Shown: positions 8,533-17,150 of the stretch, in pieces
Position numbering within the stretch: position 1 is the stretch's first letter
Layout of the letters: each line of letters begins with the position of its first letter
Source: Acinetobacter bereziniae LMG 1003 = CIP 70.12
GTDB taxonomy: Bacteria; Pseudomonadota; Gammaproteobacteria; Pseudomonadales; Moraxellaceae
DNA length: 64,000 nucleotides
Direction: 5' to 3'
Assembly: GCF_000368925.1 (NCBI RefSeq)
Contig: NZ_KB849756.1
Location: 2,816,416-2,880,415 of the forward strand
Program-made: the position numbers and the translations under genes
The notes under the pieces: model-generated
What the model was told of the DNA's origin: nothing
Seen by the model: the letters and a program-made list of their open reading frames with translations, nothing else
Database searches by the model: none

Positions 8533-9651
8533 TTAAGCATTTTTATAGTCAATTAAGATACGTAACATCCGACGTAAAGGTTCAGCTGCACCCCAAAGTA
8601 ATTGGTCACCCACAGTAAATGCGCCTAAATATTCTTTACCCATATTTAATTTGCGCAGACGACCTACAGGCACAGAGAGCGTTCCTGTAACCGCTACAGG
8701 CGTAAGATCATTCATTGATGCTTCACGTGTATTGGGTACAACTTTTGCCCATTGGTTAGACTGACGAATCATATCTTCGATTTCATCAAGCGGCACATCT
8801 TTCTTCAATTTCAAAGTCAATGCTTGAGAGTGGCAACGCATTGCACCAATACGTACGCAGTGACCATCAATCGGAACAATTTGAGCATTGCCTAAGATTT
8901 TGTTGGTTTCAACTTGACCTTTCCATTCTTCTTTTGACTGACCACTTTCAAGTTGCTTGTCAATATAAGGAATTAAAGAGCCAGCTAAAGGTACGCCAAA
9001 GTTGGCTTTCGGGAAACCTTCACCACGTTGTAATTCGGCAATCTTACTGTCAATATCTAAAATCGCAGAGCGAGGATCATCTAACAAGTCTTGAGTATTG
9101 TTATATAAATAGCCCATGCCTGTAATCAATTCACGCATGTTTTGTGCGCCAGCTCCAGAAGCTGCTTGATAGGTCATCGCAGTCATCCATTCCACCAAGT
9201 TGTGTTGGAATAGTGAACCCATACCCATCAACATCAATGAAACCGTACAGTTGCCACCGACAAAGGTTTTGATCCCATTGACCAAACCATCTTTGATGAC
9301 ATTTAGGTTTACAGGATCAAGGACAATGATTGCCTCGTCATCCATACGTAGAGTAGACGCTGCATCAATCCAGTAGCCTGACCAACCTTCAGCTTTAAGC
9401 TTTGGGAAAACTTCAGAGGTATAATCACCACCTTGACAGGTAATAATGACATCCATTTGCTTCAGACTGGTAATGTCCGTCGCTTCCATAAGTGCTGGAG
9501 CAGTTTTACCACCAAAAGCAGGGGCTTCACCACCTGCATTACTGGTAGAGAAATAGAATGGCTCAAAATGAGCAAAATCATTCTCTTCAACCATACGTTG
9601 CATAAGGACGGAACCAACCATCCCGCGCCAACCGACCAGACCTACTTTCAT
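8533..9651 (-). CDS. asd: Aspartate-semialdehyde dehydrogenase
   Basis: Converts aspartyl phosphate to aspartate semialdehyde with NADPH, feeding lysine/diaminopimelate, threonine and methionine synthesis. The 372-residue length is that of the gammaproteobacterial enzyme. Visible motifs are the NADP-binding start VGWRGMVGSVL, the nucleophile segment GGNCTVSLM (Cys135) and the IDGHCVRIGAMRCH segment holding the catalytic histidine. The order asd then fimV matches Pseudomonas. The gene has its own terminator and an upstream intergenic region shared with a divergent gene, so it appears monocistronic. Confidence 0.97.
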   Translation of the reverse strand: MKVGLVGWRGMVGSVLMQRMVEENDFAHFEPFYFSTSNAGGEAPAFGGKTAPALMEATDITSLKQMDVIITCQGGDYTSEVFPKLKAEGWSGYWIDAASTLRMDDEAIIVLDPVNLNVIKDGLVNGIKTFVGGNCTVSLMLMGMGSLFQHNLVEWMTAMTYQAASGAGAQNMRELITGMGYLYNNTQDLLDDPRSAILDIDSKIAELQRGEGFPKANFGVPLAGSLIPYIDKQLESGQSKEEWKGQVETNKILGNAQIVPIDGHCVRIGAMRCHSQALTLKLKKDVPLDEIEDMIRQSNQWAKVVPNTREASMNDLTPVAVTGTLSVPVGRLRKLNMGKEYLGAFTVGDQLLWGAAEPLRRMLRILIDYKNA

Positions 9652-9836
9652 GTCACTTTGCCTCGGTGCGTTAAAAAATTAAAAGGGGTTTGAGTGTATC
9701 AAAAGGACGTGTAACTGCAATAGCGTACACAATGAAAACACAACTATATTGTGCAATATATCTTGTTTATGATACATGCAAAATTGATATTAATTTATGA
9801 ATCATGCAAAAATTAAGAATATAAGAGTGACAAAAT

Positions 9837-10976
9837 ATGATTTGGATAGAAATCCTTGCTGTGATCGTGATTTGGCTCAGCTTCTGGTCACTGATTCCAC
9901 GAGATGAATGGTGGTTTAGGGGTGCAGATTTTCCACGACTACAGATTTTATGTGTGGGTTTGACTGCTTTGGTGTTATTGCTATTTTGGGATGCACCTTG
10001 GGACTTGGCGCGTGAGATTATTTTATTTTTATTGATTGTTGCTTTAGCTTTTCAGTTAAAAATGGTTTTGCCTTATACCTTTATCTGGAAAAAGCAAGTT
10101 CAACATGTGCAACAAGATCAATTGAATCCAGATCAACAGATTTCAGTCATTGTATCGAACGTACTAACGCCAAATCAGCAATATGATTTACTGATTGAGC
10201 AAATCGAAAAACATCAGCCTGATCTCGTGCTTACGCTTGAGACGGATCAAACATGGCAAAATGAGTTAGCGAAGATCGAAAAAGACTATCCTTATCGTGT
10301 GCCTGTTCCTTTAGATAATTTGTATGGAATGCATCTCTATAGCAAGTTAAAGCTGGTCGATAGCGAGGTTAAATTTATTCTCAGCGATGAAATTCCTTCA
10401 ATCCATACCACAGTGATTTTGCCTTCTGGACAGGCTGTACAATTGTATTGCCTGCATCCAAAACCACCCAGCCCGACAGAAGCCAAAGATTCAACTTTAC
10501 GAGATGCTGAATTATTGATTGTGGGTGATCAAATCAAAGATTTAGATGAAAGCTGTATCGTGATGGGGGATTTAAATGATGTGGCTTGGTCTCGAACAAC
10601 ACGATTGTTTCAACGGATCAGTGGTTTGCTTGATCCTCGTGTGGGGCGTAGATATATCAACACTTTTCATGCCGACTATAAGTTTTTAAGGTGGTCATTG
10701 GATCACTTATTTCACAGTACAGATTTTGCTTTAGTACATATGGAGCGCTTGCCTCATATTGGTTCAGATCATTTCCCAATCTATGTGGTGTTACAATCAA
10801 GTCGTATTTTTGAACAATGTCAAGAGGAGTTGGAACAAACTGACTCTGATGAGCAAGAAGCTCAAGAAGCTATTCAGGAAGGTATTGAAAAAGCAGAAAA
10901 AGAAGAGAAGATCGTGACCGATGAATTGGCTCAAGACTATAAAATGGACATGTCATTGTCTAACAATAAATCTTGA
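9837..10976 (+). CDS. Membrane-anchored endonuclease/exonuclease/phosphatase (EEP) family protein
   Basis: A 379-residue protein with two or three N-terminal membrane helices (about 1-20, 36-52 and 58-78) followed by an EEP catalytic domain. Metal and catalytic residues can be placed: Glu135 in TLETD, His207 in CLHPK, Asp245/Asn247 in GDLND, Asp289/His290 in SLDH and Asp311/His312 in SDHFP. The C-terminal 60 residues are Glu/Gln-rich and charged. The family includes phosphodiesterases, nucleases and phosphatases, and the membrane anchor suggests a lipid or envelope substrate, which is inference. It lies immediately upstream of the candidate Rsm-type small RNA. Confidence 0.8.
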   Translation: MIWIEILAVIVIWLSFWSLIPRDEWWFRGADFPRLQILCVGLTALVLLLFWDAPWDLAREIILFLLIVALAFQLKMVLPYTFIWKKQVQHVQQDQLNPDQQISVIVSNVLTPNQQYDLLIEQIEKHQPDLVLTLETDQTWQNELAKIEKDYPYRVPVPLDNLYGMHLYSKLKLVDSEVKFILSDEIPSIHTTVILPSGQAVQLYCLHPKPPSPTEAKDSTLRDAELLIVGDQIKDLDESCIVMGDLNDVAWSRTTRLFQRISGLLDPRVGRRYINTFHADYKFLRWSLDHLFHSTDFALVHMERLPHIGSDHFPIYVVLQSSRIFEQCQEELEQTDSDEQEAQEAIQEGIEKAEKEEKIVTDELAQDYKMDMSLSNNKS

Positions 10977-10990
10977 AAAAGGCGATTTTT

Positions 10991-11008
10991 TGTAAGCAAT
11001 TTCTTACG
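10991..11008 (+). promoter_or_regulatory. GacA-box upstream activating sequence
   Basis: TGTAAG-N6-CTTACG differs at one base from the established GacA consensus TGTAAG-N6-CTTACA that activates rsmX/Y/Z genes in pseudomonads. Its centre lies about 65 bases upstream of the predicted RNA start, the spacing expected for such sites. Confidence 0.8.
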
Positions 11009-11064
11009 TGGATTTAGTCTCTAAGCGGGTAGTATCTGCACACGATTCGTTTTAATCTTTACTC

Positions 11065-11240
11065 ATCGACACAGGGAATGAGAACGGAAAATCTCACTAA
11101 GGAAGACGAAGTCGATGGAGCAATCATCAAGGATTTGATGTTGGAATGGATAACCACAGTAAAATAACAATAAGATTTGAAAGCACAACCTCATAAACCC
11201 GAGTTTTGCAGGACGCAGAACTCGGGTTATGCTTTATTTA
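11065..11240 (+). ncRNA. Candidate RsmX/Y/Z-type CsrA/RsmA-sequestering small RNA
   Basis: Predicted untranslated RNA of about 170 nt that would titrate the translational repressor CsrA/RsmA. A TAATCT -10-like box at 11053-11058 suggests a start near 11065. Within about 150 bases there are eight GGA triplets (11075, 11086, 11101, 11117, 11131, 11143, 11148, 11211). Two sit in hairpin loops: TGAGA/TCTCA around ACGGAAAA (11079-11096), and CATCAA/TTGATG around GGAT (11125-11140). GGA in a loop is the known CsrA recognition element. The RNA ends in a long GC-rich hairpin (11196-11228). A GacA box lies upstream. A 29-codon frame (11078-11167) overlaps it but lacks a properly spaced ribosome-binding site. 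Family assignment is by pattern, not alignment; the exact ends are estimates. Confidence 0.82.
11196..11235 (+). terminator. Terminator of the Rsm-type small RNA
   Basis: AACCCGAGTTTTGC pairs with GCAGAACTCGGGTT (one G-T pair) around a short loop that carries a further GGA. A moderately T-rich tail follows (ATGCTTTATTT). Confidence 0.7.
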
Positions 11241-11289
11241 TAGTATATAATTTGTGATAGACAAGATCGAAAATAAAAATTGAGTCCTT

Positions 11290-11607
11290 ATGTTGCTATC
11301 AAAAATCCAAGAATTTGCACTGAGCCTTAAACATTTTACAGGTTTAAGTAGTGATGCTTTGTTTGTCTATGCAGGTTTAATCTTGTACTTTATTGTCGCT
11401 GCAATTCATAAACGCCAACTGAAATCCAATATTGCTATGATTCTCACGGTTGTCTTGGCTTTTAGTATTGAGATTTTTAATGCGCGAGCAGATATTTTTG
11501 GTAAGGGGTATTGGCGAATTTGGAGCAGTATTCATAGCATCGTTAATATGATTTTTTGGCCTTATGTGATTTGGGCAATGGCTCGCTTTAGAATATGGAA
11601 AGGTTGA
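11290..11607 (+). CDS. Small integral membrane protein of unknown function
   Basis: A 105-residue hydrophobic protein with about three membrane helices (around 25-42, 47-65 and 82-98) and a short basic loop (HKRQLKSN). The layout and the segment IEIFNARADIFGKGYWRIWSS recall VanZ-like small membrane proteins, but that resemblance is weak and I do not assign it. It follows the predicted small RNA terminator and precedes a lipoprotein gene by about 60 bases; no clear shared role is visible. The envelope location is the only firm statement. Confidence 0.6.
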   Translation: MLLSKIQEFALSLKHFTGLSSDALFVYAGLILYFIVAAIHKRQLKSNIAMILTVVLAFSIEIFNARADIFGKGYWRIWSSIHSIVNMIFWPYVIWAMARFRIWKG

Positions 11608-11666
11608 TGACTTCAACCTAAAAATTATATGTATTGATTTTCAATTTTTTAAATACGCTGACTTGA

Positions 11667-12134
11667 ATGATGATCCACAATCAAATGAAAAAAATAATTC
11701 TACTATTTTGCTTAAATTTAATTTTAACAGGCTGTGAAAAGTCGAGTGTTGAGGTTCAAAAGTCTCAAGAGGTTGAACAACGGCAAGAGAACAAACAGAA
11801 TTTAAATGATTTACAATCCAGCGAGATTTGGGAACGTCTCAATCGCCGTATTTATCATTGCCAGCAACCTTGTTCACGCAAAGATTTAACCGAAATCAGT
11901 TTTTCTCAAGCTTCGTCTTATTATTTGCTCATCACTCAAAATCAAACAGGATTTATCGAAGCATTGAACTCAACTCAAGATGGCATACAAATGAGCATTC
12001 TATGGGATGATGGTTCAGGCAAGTCAAAAAATGAAGATTTAGAAATCATATCACTGGATAAACAACAGCTCAAAATAAGAGACCAATATAGCCATATCAA
12101 TACATATCAATTTGTGAAATTTGATGATGATTGA
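11667..12134 (+). CDS. Predicted small lipoprotein of unknown function
   Basis: A 155-residue frame whose N-terminus holds a signal peptide ending in the lipobox ILTGC (Cys23 from this start). Translation could also begin at an internal ATG at 11685 (MKKIILLFCLN), which gives a more typical signal peptide; neither start has a clear ribosome-binding site. The mature protein is polar and Gln/Glu-rich at first (QKSQEVEQRQENKQN), then a small soluble domain with a CQQPCSRKDLTEI segment and alternating beta-like strands. No family is recognised. Likely an envelope lipoprotein. Confidence 0.6.
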   Translation: MMIHNQMKKIILLFCLNLILTGCEKSSVEVQKSQEVEQRQENKQNLNDLQSSEIWERLNRRIYHCQQPCSRKDLTEISFSQASSYYLLITQNQTGFIEALNSTQDGIQMSILWDDGSGKSKNEDLEIISLDKQQLKIRDQYSHINTYQFVKFDDD

Positions 12135-12231
12135 ATCGGCTATATTTGTTAGCCCATGTTTGAAACGATATTACAGGATATTTAACTTTGCTTTTTTAAT
12201 TTTAAAATTCGAGCCAAATTAAAGTAAGAAC

Positions 12232-13167
12232 TTAATAAATTTTTTCATAACCTTCTGGACGGGTTTTAAAACGACGATGGAACCACATATATTGTGTTGG
12301 TGCGATCCGAAGCTGATTCTCGATGATTTTATTGACACGAATAGCATCATCCAATTCATCATCACTCGGTAAGGGCTCGACGGCAGGTTCAATCAAGACA
12401 TGATATTTGGGATTTTTAATATCTCCATGACGATAAAAATACAAAGGAATCGCCACAGCTTTTGATATTTTTAATAAGCGTCGATGTGCGGTTACTGTTG
12501 CCGCAGGTGTACCAAAAAATGGCGCCATCACGCCTTGTTTCAGTCCAAAATCTTGATCAGGGCTGTACCAAATCGCATCGCCATCCTTGAGGTGGCGGAT
12601 CAATCCCCGCATATCGTCATGATCAATCTGTGCCTTATAAATGGTTGCACGGCAACGATAAATCAGCATATCTAACAAAGGATTATTTTGCGGACGATAC
12701 ACCACATCGGGTTCAAAGAATTGGGCACATAAATAACCACCTGCATCGAGCATTGTACTGTGTGTACCTAAAAGTAATATGCCCTGACCTTGTTGTTTTG
12801 CAGTTGTAATATGTTCTAAGCCTTCGATACTGACACGATTTTTAAACCACTGCGGGGAATACCATGCATTCAGTGTTTCAAATACACCTATCATTTGGTC
12901 AACAAAGACTTGTCTTGAATTTTCAAATACTTGCTCCGATGACCATTCTGGAAAGCAGACTTCCAAATTGCGCACAGTTGTTTCACGGCGTGATTTAAGT
13001 CGATCAAAGGCAATATTTCCTAATACCGTCGCGAGTCGGTGTTGAATTGCCCAAGGTAAGATCGCTAGTAACATCAAGAACACAATTGCAATCCATATTC
13101 CCCAATATTTTGGATGTAAAAACGCCCAATAAAATTTTCCAGGTTCGTATTGAAGCTTTTTACTCAT
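12232..13167 (-). CDS. Lipid A biosynthesis (lauroyl/myristoyl-type) acyltransferase
   Basis: Transfers a secondary acyl chain onto the lipid A precursor at the inner membrane. The 311-residue protein has one N-terminal membrane helix (about 22-40). The LpxL/LpxM/HtrB hallmark HX4D motif follows (His136-STML-Asp141), then VVYRPQNNPLLD and the conserved DQDFGLKQGVMAPFFG and WFHRRFKTRP segments. Whether it is the LpxL or LpxM paralogue cannot be told from sequence alone. It is monocistronic and divergent from the macrodomain gene. Confidence 0.9.
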   Translation of the reverse strand: MSKKLQYEPGKFYWAFLHPKYWGIWIAIVFLMLLAILPWAIQHRLATVLGNIAFDRLKSRRETTVRNLEVCFPEWSSEQVFENSRQVFVDQMIGVFETLNAWYSPQWFKNRVSIEGLEHITTAKQQGQGILLLGTHSTMLDAGGYLCAQFFEPDVVYRPQNNPLLDMLIYRCRATIYKAQIDHDDMRGLIRHLKDGDAIWYSPDQDFGLKQGVMAPFFGTPAATVTAHRRLLKISKAVAIPLYFYRHGDIKNPKYHVLIEPAVEPLPSDDELDDAIRVNKIIENQLRIAPTQYMWFHRRFKTRPEGYEKIY

Positions 13168-13282
13168 AGCAATTTTGTAAATTTGGGGGTGGTTAAAACT
13201 GAAAGAAGTGTAGCATGAAGCCGTTTAAAGAAGAAAACTCGAGATGTGAATCATCATCAACAATGATGAGCAAGGAAGTAAA

Positions 13283-13834
13283 ATGAAAATTATTCGATTA
13301 GTTCAAGGTGATATTACGCTGCAAAAGGTTGATGCGATTGTAAATGCTGCAAATACCTCTTTACTTGGTGGTGGTGGTGTAGATGGAGCAATTCATCGGA
13401 AAGGTGGGGAAGCAATATTAACTGATTGTCAAAAAATCCGTGCCAGACAAGGGAGATGTGCAGTAGGTGAAGCCGTAATCACAACAGCTGGACAATTACC
13501 CAGTCGCTTTGTTATTCATACTGTAGGACCGACTTGGCAAGATGGGCAACAAGGAGAAGCTCTACTGCTTGAATCCGCTTATACCAATAGTCTGAAACTG
13601 GCGGAACAACAGCAATTGAATACACTGGCATTTCCCAATATTTCTACAGGAATCTATCGTTTTCCAAAAAATGATGCAGCATCGATTGCGATCAAAGCCA
13701 CGACAGATTTTTTGGAGCAAACAGCACATTTACAAGAAGTCAATTTTGTCTGTTTTGATTTAGAAAATTTTAAAATTTATCGACAGCTTCTTGCTGAGAT
13801 TGAGCAAAATCAATTACAGATTTTAGGTATATAA
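13283..13834 (+). CDS. Macrodomain protein (YmdB-like O-acetyl-ADP-ribose deacetylase)
   Basis: A single macrodomain of 183 residues, the usual length of YmdB/MacroD-type enzymes that hydrolyse O-acetyl-ADP-ribose or remove ADP-ribose from proteins. Motifs seen are QGDIT, VDAIVNAANTSLLGGGGVDGAIH (in two pieces), the GPTW segment and FPNISTGIYRFP, which forms the second ligand loop. The active-site Asn-Ala-Ala-Asn and Gly-rich loops are intact. The ribosome-binding site is good (AAGGAAG before ATG). The following acyltransferase gene is only 33 bases away and may be cotranscribed. Confidence 0.92.
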   Translation: MKIIRLVQGDITLQKVDAIVNAANTSLLGGGGVDGAIHRKGGEAILTDCQKIRARQGRCAVGEAVITTAGQLPSRFVIHTVGPTWQDGQQGEALLLESAYTNSLKLAEQQQLNTLAFPNISTGIYRFPKNDAASIAIKATTDFLEQTAHLQEVNFVCFDLENFKIYRQLLAEIEQNQLQILGI

Positions 13835-13867
13835 TGATGATCAATCATTATTCTCGACCATTTGATC

Positions 13868-14845
13868 ATGAGAGATACTTACTTAGACAGTTGTAAGGCA
13901 ACCCTTATATTTCTTGTGGTTCTCGGACACTTCCTCGAACGAATGATTGGATGGGATGACCCATTTAACCATGCCTTGTTGGGGACTATTTATTTTATAC
14001 ACATGCCTGCATTTATTTTTATTTCAGGCATGTTGTTTAACGAAAAAAAATGGCGGAAGAATATTTTATTTTTTATTTCGCTGTATCTACCTTTTCAAAT
14101 TTTATTTCCTGCCTTTGATGCCATCTGGTCTGGGCAGTTCCAAATCAATTGGAATTTATTTGAACGCCCTTACTGGATTCTATGGTATCTGTTGGGCATG
14201 ATTGCATGGACAATGATTACCCACTTTTTGATAAAAACAAAATTTCCCCTATTGATTGCACTGATTTTTGCTTTATGTATTGGTTTAAGCCCTTGGAACA
14301 ATTATCAATATTCAATTGGACGAATTTTTACTTTCTTGCCCTTTTTTGTTGTTGGTGCACTATATGGAAAAGAGATTTTAGTCAAAATTCAGCAAAGTCA
14401 CTTTAGCCAAGTTGTGAGCCTATCACTTTTAGGGGCGATCGCTATTTTGGTCTATTTTACGCAACTGAATCCATTTTGGTTATATGGCAGTTTGAGTTAT
14501 TCGCAACTTAAAGTCAGCATACCTGTAGGAATCGGAATGAGACTAGCATGTCTGCTCATTTCATCGTTGGGGATTTATGCGACTTTTGTATGGATTAAAA
14601 GTTTAAATCAGCACTTTGTACACTTGGGGCAAAATACACTGGCTGTTTATCTATTACATGGATTTGTGGTGATGTTGGTTGCACGTTATTGGCAATTGGA
14701 TTTCAATCTTTTTATTGAAGTGAGTATTTGTATCATTTTATCTGTTTTGACCTGCTGGATTTTACAACAGTCTATATTTGATAGAGGATTAAGAAGATTA
14801 TCATTGTGGCTGATCAAGCCTGCTGAAAAATTGGGGTTTAAGTAG
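13868..14845 (+). CDS. Acyltransferase-3 family integral membrane protein
   Basis: A 325-residue protein with about ten membrane helices and the family start DTYLDSCKATLIFLVVLGH, where His21 is the expected catalytic histidine. It resembles fucose 4-O-acetylase-like proteins that O-acetylate polysaccharides or lipids at the inner membrane. The annotated frame could open at a TTG six bases earlier, but ATG at 13868 is the natural start. The substrate is unknown. There are no polysaccharide-synthesis genes nearby, so it may modify a common envelope glycan. A hairpin terminator follows. Confidence 0.8.
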   Translation: MRDTYLDSCKATLIFLVVLGHFLERMIGWDDPFNHALLGTIYFIHMPAFIFISGMLFNEKKWRKNILFFISLYLPFQILFPAFDAIWSGQFQINWNLFERPYWILWYLLGMIAWTMITHFLIKTKFPLLIALIFALCIGLSPWNNYQYSIGRIFTFLPFFVVGALYGKEILVKIQQSHFSQVVSLSLLGAIAILVYFTQLNPFWLYGSLSYSQLKVSIPVGIGMRLACLLISSLGIYATFVWIKSLNQHFVHLGQNTLAVYLLHGFVVMLVARYWQLDFNLFIEVSICIILSVLTCWILQQSIFDRGLRRLSLWLIKPAEKLGFK

Positions 14846-14897
14846 AGCAAAAGTTTTAAAATGATCTCTATCTATATTATTTCTAGCGATAAAAATT

Positions 14898-14926
14898 TAA
14901 AAGCTACATCATTGATGTAGCTTTTA
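14898..14926. terminator. Bidirectional terminator
   Basis: TAAAAGCTACATC and GATGTAGCTTTTA pair around a three-base loop between the convergent acyltransferase and small secreted-protein genes. Confidence 0.8.
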
Positions 14927-14969
14927 AGCATGAGGATCATTGATTTATAAAGTGTTTAAATTAACTCGA

Positions 14970-15185
14970 TTATTTAGTTGCAGCTTTATCCTCTACTTTT
15001 TTTGCTGTTGCTGATTTATGAGCAGCTGCATGATGTTTTTTGGCATGTCCAGCTTTATGCTGTTTTTGAACCTGATGTGTTTTCACTGGTTGAGATGAAT
15101 GTTGTGCTGGTGTTGCTGCCATTGCAGAACCTGCAAAAACTGCTGTTGTAAATGCTGCAATAAGTAATGATGTAACTTTTTTCAT
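14970..15185 (-). CDS. Small secreted Lys/His/Ala-rich protein (acid-shock Asr-like)
   Basis: A 71-residue protein with a clear signal peptide, MKKVTSLLIAAFTTAVFAG through SAMA. The mature part is almost wholly Lys, His, Ala, Gln and Thr, with repeats such as KAGHAKKHHAAAHKS. Composition and size resemble acid-shock protein Asr, a disordered periplasmic basic protein, but sequence identity cannot be judged for so biased a composition. The frame extends upstream to 15248. I chose ATG at 15185 because GAGA lies eight bases before it and the signal peptide starts there. Confidence 0.65.
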   Translation of the reverse strand: MKKVTSLLIAAFTTAVFAGSAMAATPAQHSSQPVKTHQVQKQHKAGHAKKHHAAAHKSATAKKVEDKAATK

Positions 15186-15576
15186 GATCATATTCTCACT
15201 AAATAATTCGAGATCTGAATTAGATTCGATAGTTGTATATTCAGGCATTTATATGGAAACATCATGAAGTGCTTGTAGCGAAAATCAGTATAAATGCAAT
15301 GATGTAGAGTGAGATGATAGGGGAATGGTAAGTGTTTTAATTTTTTAAGATTTATTTAATTTTAATCCTTAAAGTATCGCGTTCATTTATTCTTTAAATA
15401 AGATTTGTTGTCTTTTGAACTTTCAAATTAACAATGAAAAGTCTGTTTTTTAATGCTATTCTTAACTTAACTATTGCTCTTGATAGTAATGTTTATTTTA
15501 TGTCATTGTTAATAAAATAATTTTTTTATTTGATGTTTTTTTATTATTAGAATATCTAAAGAGAGAACAAAATATA
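15186..15576. other. Intergenic control region between the Asr-like gene and the T6SS module
   Basis: Nearly 390 AT-rich bases with no credible open frame. It must hold promoters for the two divergent genes. Long T- and A-runs (15330-15560) and a GAGAG ribosome-binding site just before the PAAR start are all I can identify. Confidence 0.4.
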
Positions 15577-16107
15577 ATGGTTAATTATTATATCTGTATT
15601 GGTGATCGCACTTCGGGTGGTGGGGTCGTGGTTGAAGGTAATGTGAGTAATATCATTTTAGGGCGACCTGTCGCTTCAGTGGGAATGAAAGCAATTTGCT
15701 GTAATCGTCCTCAAACCATTCAACAAGGCTGGATAGGACATCTCGATCAAGATAGACAGATTGCTTATGATGGTTGTGTACTGAGTTGCGGGCATACGGT
15801 TAAAGCCAGTCAGAACTTAATGGGATGGAGTGATGGACGTAGCGATACAAGCATTCCAGAACAATTGATTTCTAAACCTCAAAAGTATTATGAATTTTTC
15901 ACCCTGTATGACCATGATAATCACCCAGTCGTCAATCAAAAATATCGTTTAACGTCAGAAGACGGTTCTTTCATTGAAGGTTATACCAACGCACAAGGGC
16001 AAACAGAACATTTGTGGACTCATGAAGAATTGCCAGTCAATTTTGAAACGCTTGACGATGATGAAGATACTGATTTCGATAAATACCACATCACAGATAA
16101 AGAATAA
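15577..16107 (+). CDS. PAAR-domain type VI secretion spike protein with C-terminal extension
   Basis: A 176-residue protein. Residues 1 to about 90 form a PAAR domain, the sharp tip that caps VgrG and carries effectors: GDRTSGGGVVVEG, then AICCNRP, the IAYDGCVLSCGHTV segment and other Gly/Cys/His-rich turns that bind zinc. Residues about 105-160 form a small beta-rich module (FFTLYDHDNHPVVNQKYRL, EGYTNAQGQTEHLW) like the transthyretin-like extensions that dock effectors. The tail is very acidic (DDDEDTDFD). Eleven bases separate it from the nuclease gene, so the two form an operon. No VgrG or core T6SS gene is in the window; this is an orphan cargo island. Confidence 0.88.
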   Translation: MVNYYICIGDRTSGGGVVVEGNVSNIILGRPVASVGMKAICCNRPQTIQQGWIGHLDQDRQIAYDGCVLSCGHTVKASQNLMGWSDGRSDTSIPEQLISKPQKYYEFFTLYDHDNHPVVNQKYRLTSEDGSFIEGYTNAQGQTEHLWTHEELPVNFETLDDDEDTDFDKYHITDKE

Positions 16108-16118
16108 GGATAAGAAAA

Positions 16119-17132
16119 ATGGCTGGACGTCATACAGGTGGTTCAGGTTCTACCAGTCCCAATAAAACCAAACCATCAACGACAAAACCCAGTACCAAAG
16201 GTACGGACATTAAATTAGAAACGGGTATGAATAAAACCTATTTATGTGCACATATTTGCGCAGCCAGTAAAGCCCCTAAAATTGGAGCAATTGGACAAAA
16301 GCTTTACCAACAAACCGTTACAACCGCGATTCGTGCCGAAGCTGATTTAAACTTTGGGGTATGGGCATATCTTGCTGAAGTCGGTTATAACATGAAGACC
16401 AAACCTCCAAAGCCTTTAATGAGTGATAACCCTGAACGGATGCATCGTCCTTCTACATTTCCACTTGGTGTAGCACAAAAACAAATTGAAAACCTTGCCA
16501 AAGGTGATTTTCGTATTCCTGACCTGACCATTTTAACCATTAAAGCCACAGAGATTATTGAAATGCGCATGTCAGGGATGATTGATTGGAAGCGTTTCTA
16601 TCCTGAAGGGAAAAGTATTGAGCGTTTGGTTGAAATTAAGTTTGGCAAGGATGATTGGGCTAAAGGTCAATATGAAGCCTATGAGGAAATTGCTGAAGGA
16701 AAAGTAAGAGAAGTCACCGATAAAGATTGTCGTTGTGATACCCGAAAACCACCCAGTGGCGGAACAAAAATTCCAGTTTATCCACCGATTAAAAATCTAG
16801 CTCCGTATAAAAATGCCATATTTCGTCCAGCAACTATAGCTTTAACTCCTAAAAAGGGCATTCCAAGTATGCTCGGTGCTTTAGGTAAGTTGATTGCGCC
16901 ACCCTCACCTCAAGTACAGTTTTATAGAAAGTTTGTACCGCTTCAAGAATATCAAAGCATGATGATTCCAATTACCGCCAGTGTTGGGGTTGCAGGGGCA
17001 TTTATTTGTGGAACAGTGGTTTTGGCAGGCACAGCAGGTGGGGCAATGGCTACAGCAGGGGCAATCGGTGCAAGTGAGGCAGTGGGTGGTGGTTTACTGA
17101 TTACAGGTTTTGCTACTTTGGCACATTCATAA
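16119..17132 (+). CDS. Type VI secretion nuclease effector with VRR-NUC domain
   Basis: A 337-residue predicted antibacterial effector. Residues 1-35 are a disordered Ser/Thr/Gly/Lys-rich leader. About residues 60-200 form a PD-(D/E)xK nuclease of the VRR-NUC type: Asp135 in IPDLTIL, Glu172/Lys174 in VEIKF, and Gln184 in KGQYEAYEE. A Cys/Pro-rich linker follows (CRCDTRKPPSGG). The C-terminus has a glycine-zipper membrane-like segment (about 285-335, ASVGVAGAFICGTVVLAG) that could help cross the target inner membrane. It sits between the PAAR gene and a DUF3396-type immunity gene, the standard order for such modules. Target DNA damage is inferred from the domain. Confidence 0.82.
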   Translation: MAGRHTGGSGSTSPNKTKPSTTKPSTKGTDIKLETGMNKTYLCAHICAASKAPKIGAIGQKLYQQTVTTAIRAEADLNFGVWAYLAEVGYNMKTKPPKPLMSDNPERMHRPSTFPLGVAQKQIENLAKGDFRIPDLTILTIKATEIIEMRMSGMIDWKRFYPEGKSIERLVEIKFGKDDWAKGQYEAYEEIAEGKVREVTDKDCRCDTRKPPSGGTKIPVYPPIKNLAPYKNAIFRPATIALTPKKGIPSMLGALGKLIAPPSPQVQFYRKFVPLQEYQSMMIPITASVGVAGAFICGTVVLAGTAGGAMATAGAIGASEAVGGGLLITGFATLAHS

Positions 17133-17150
17133 AAAATAGGAAACAACAGT

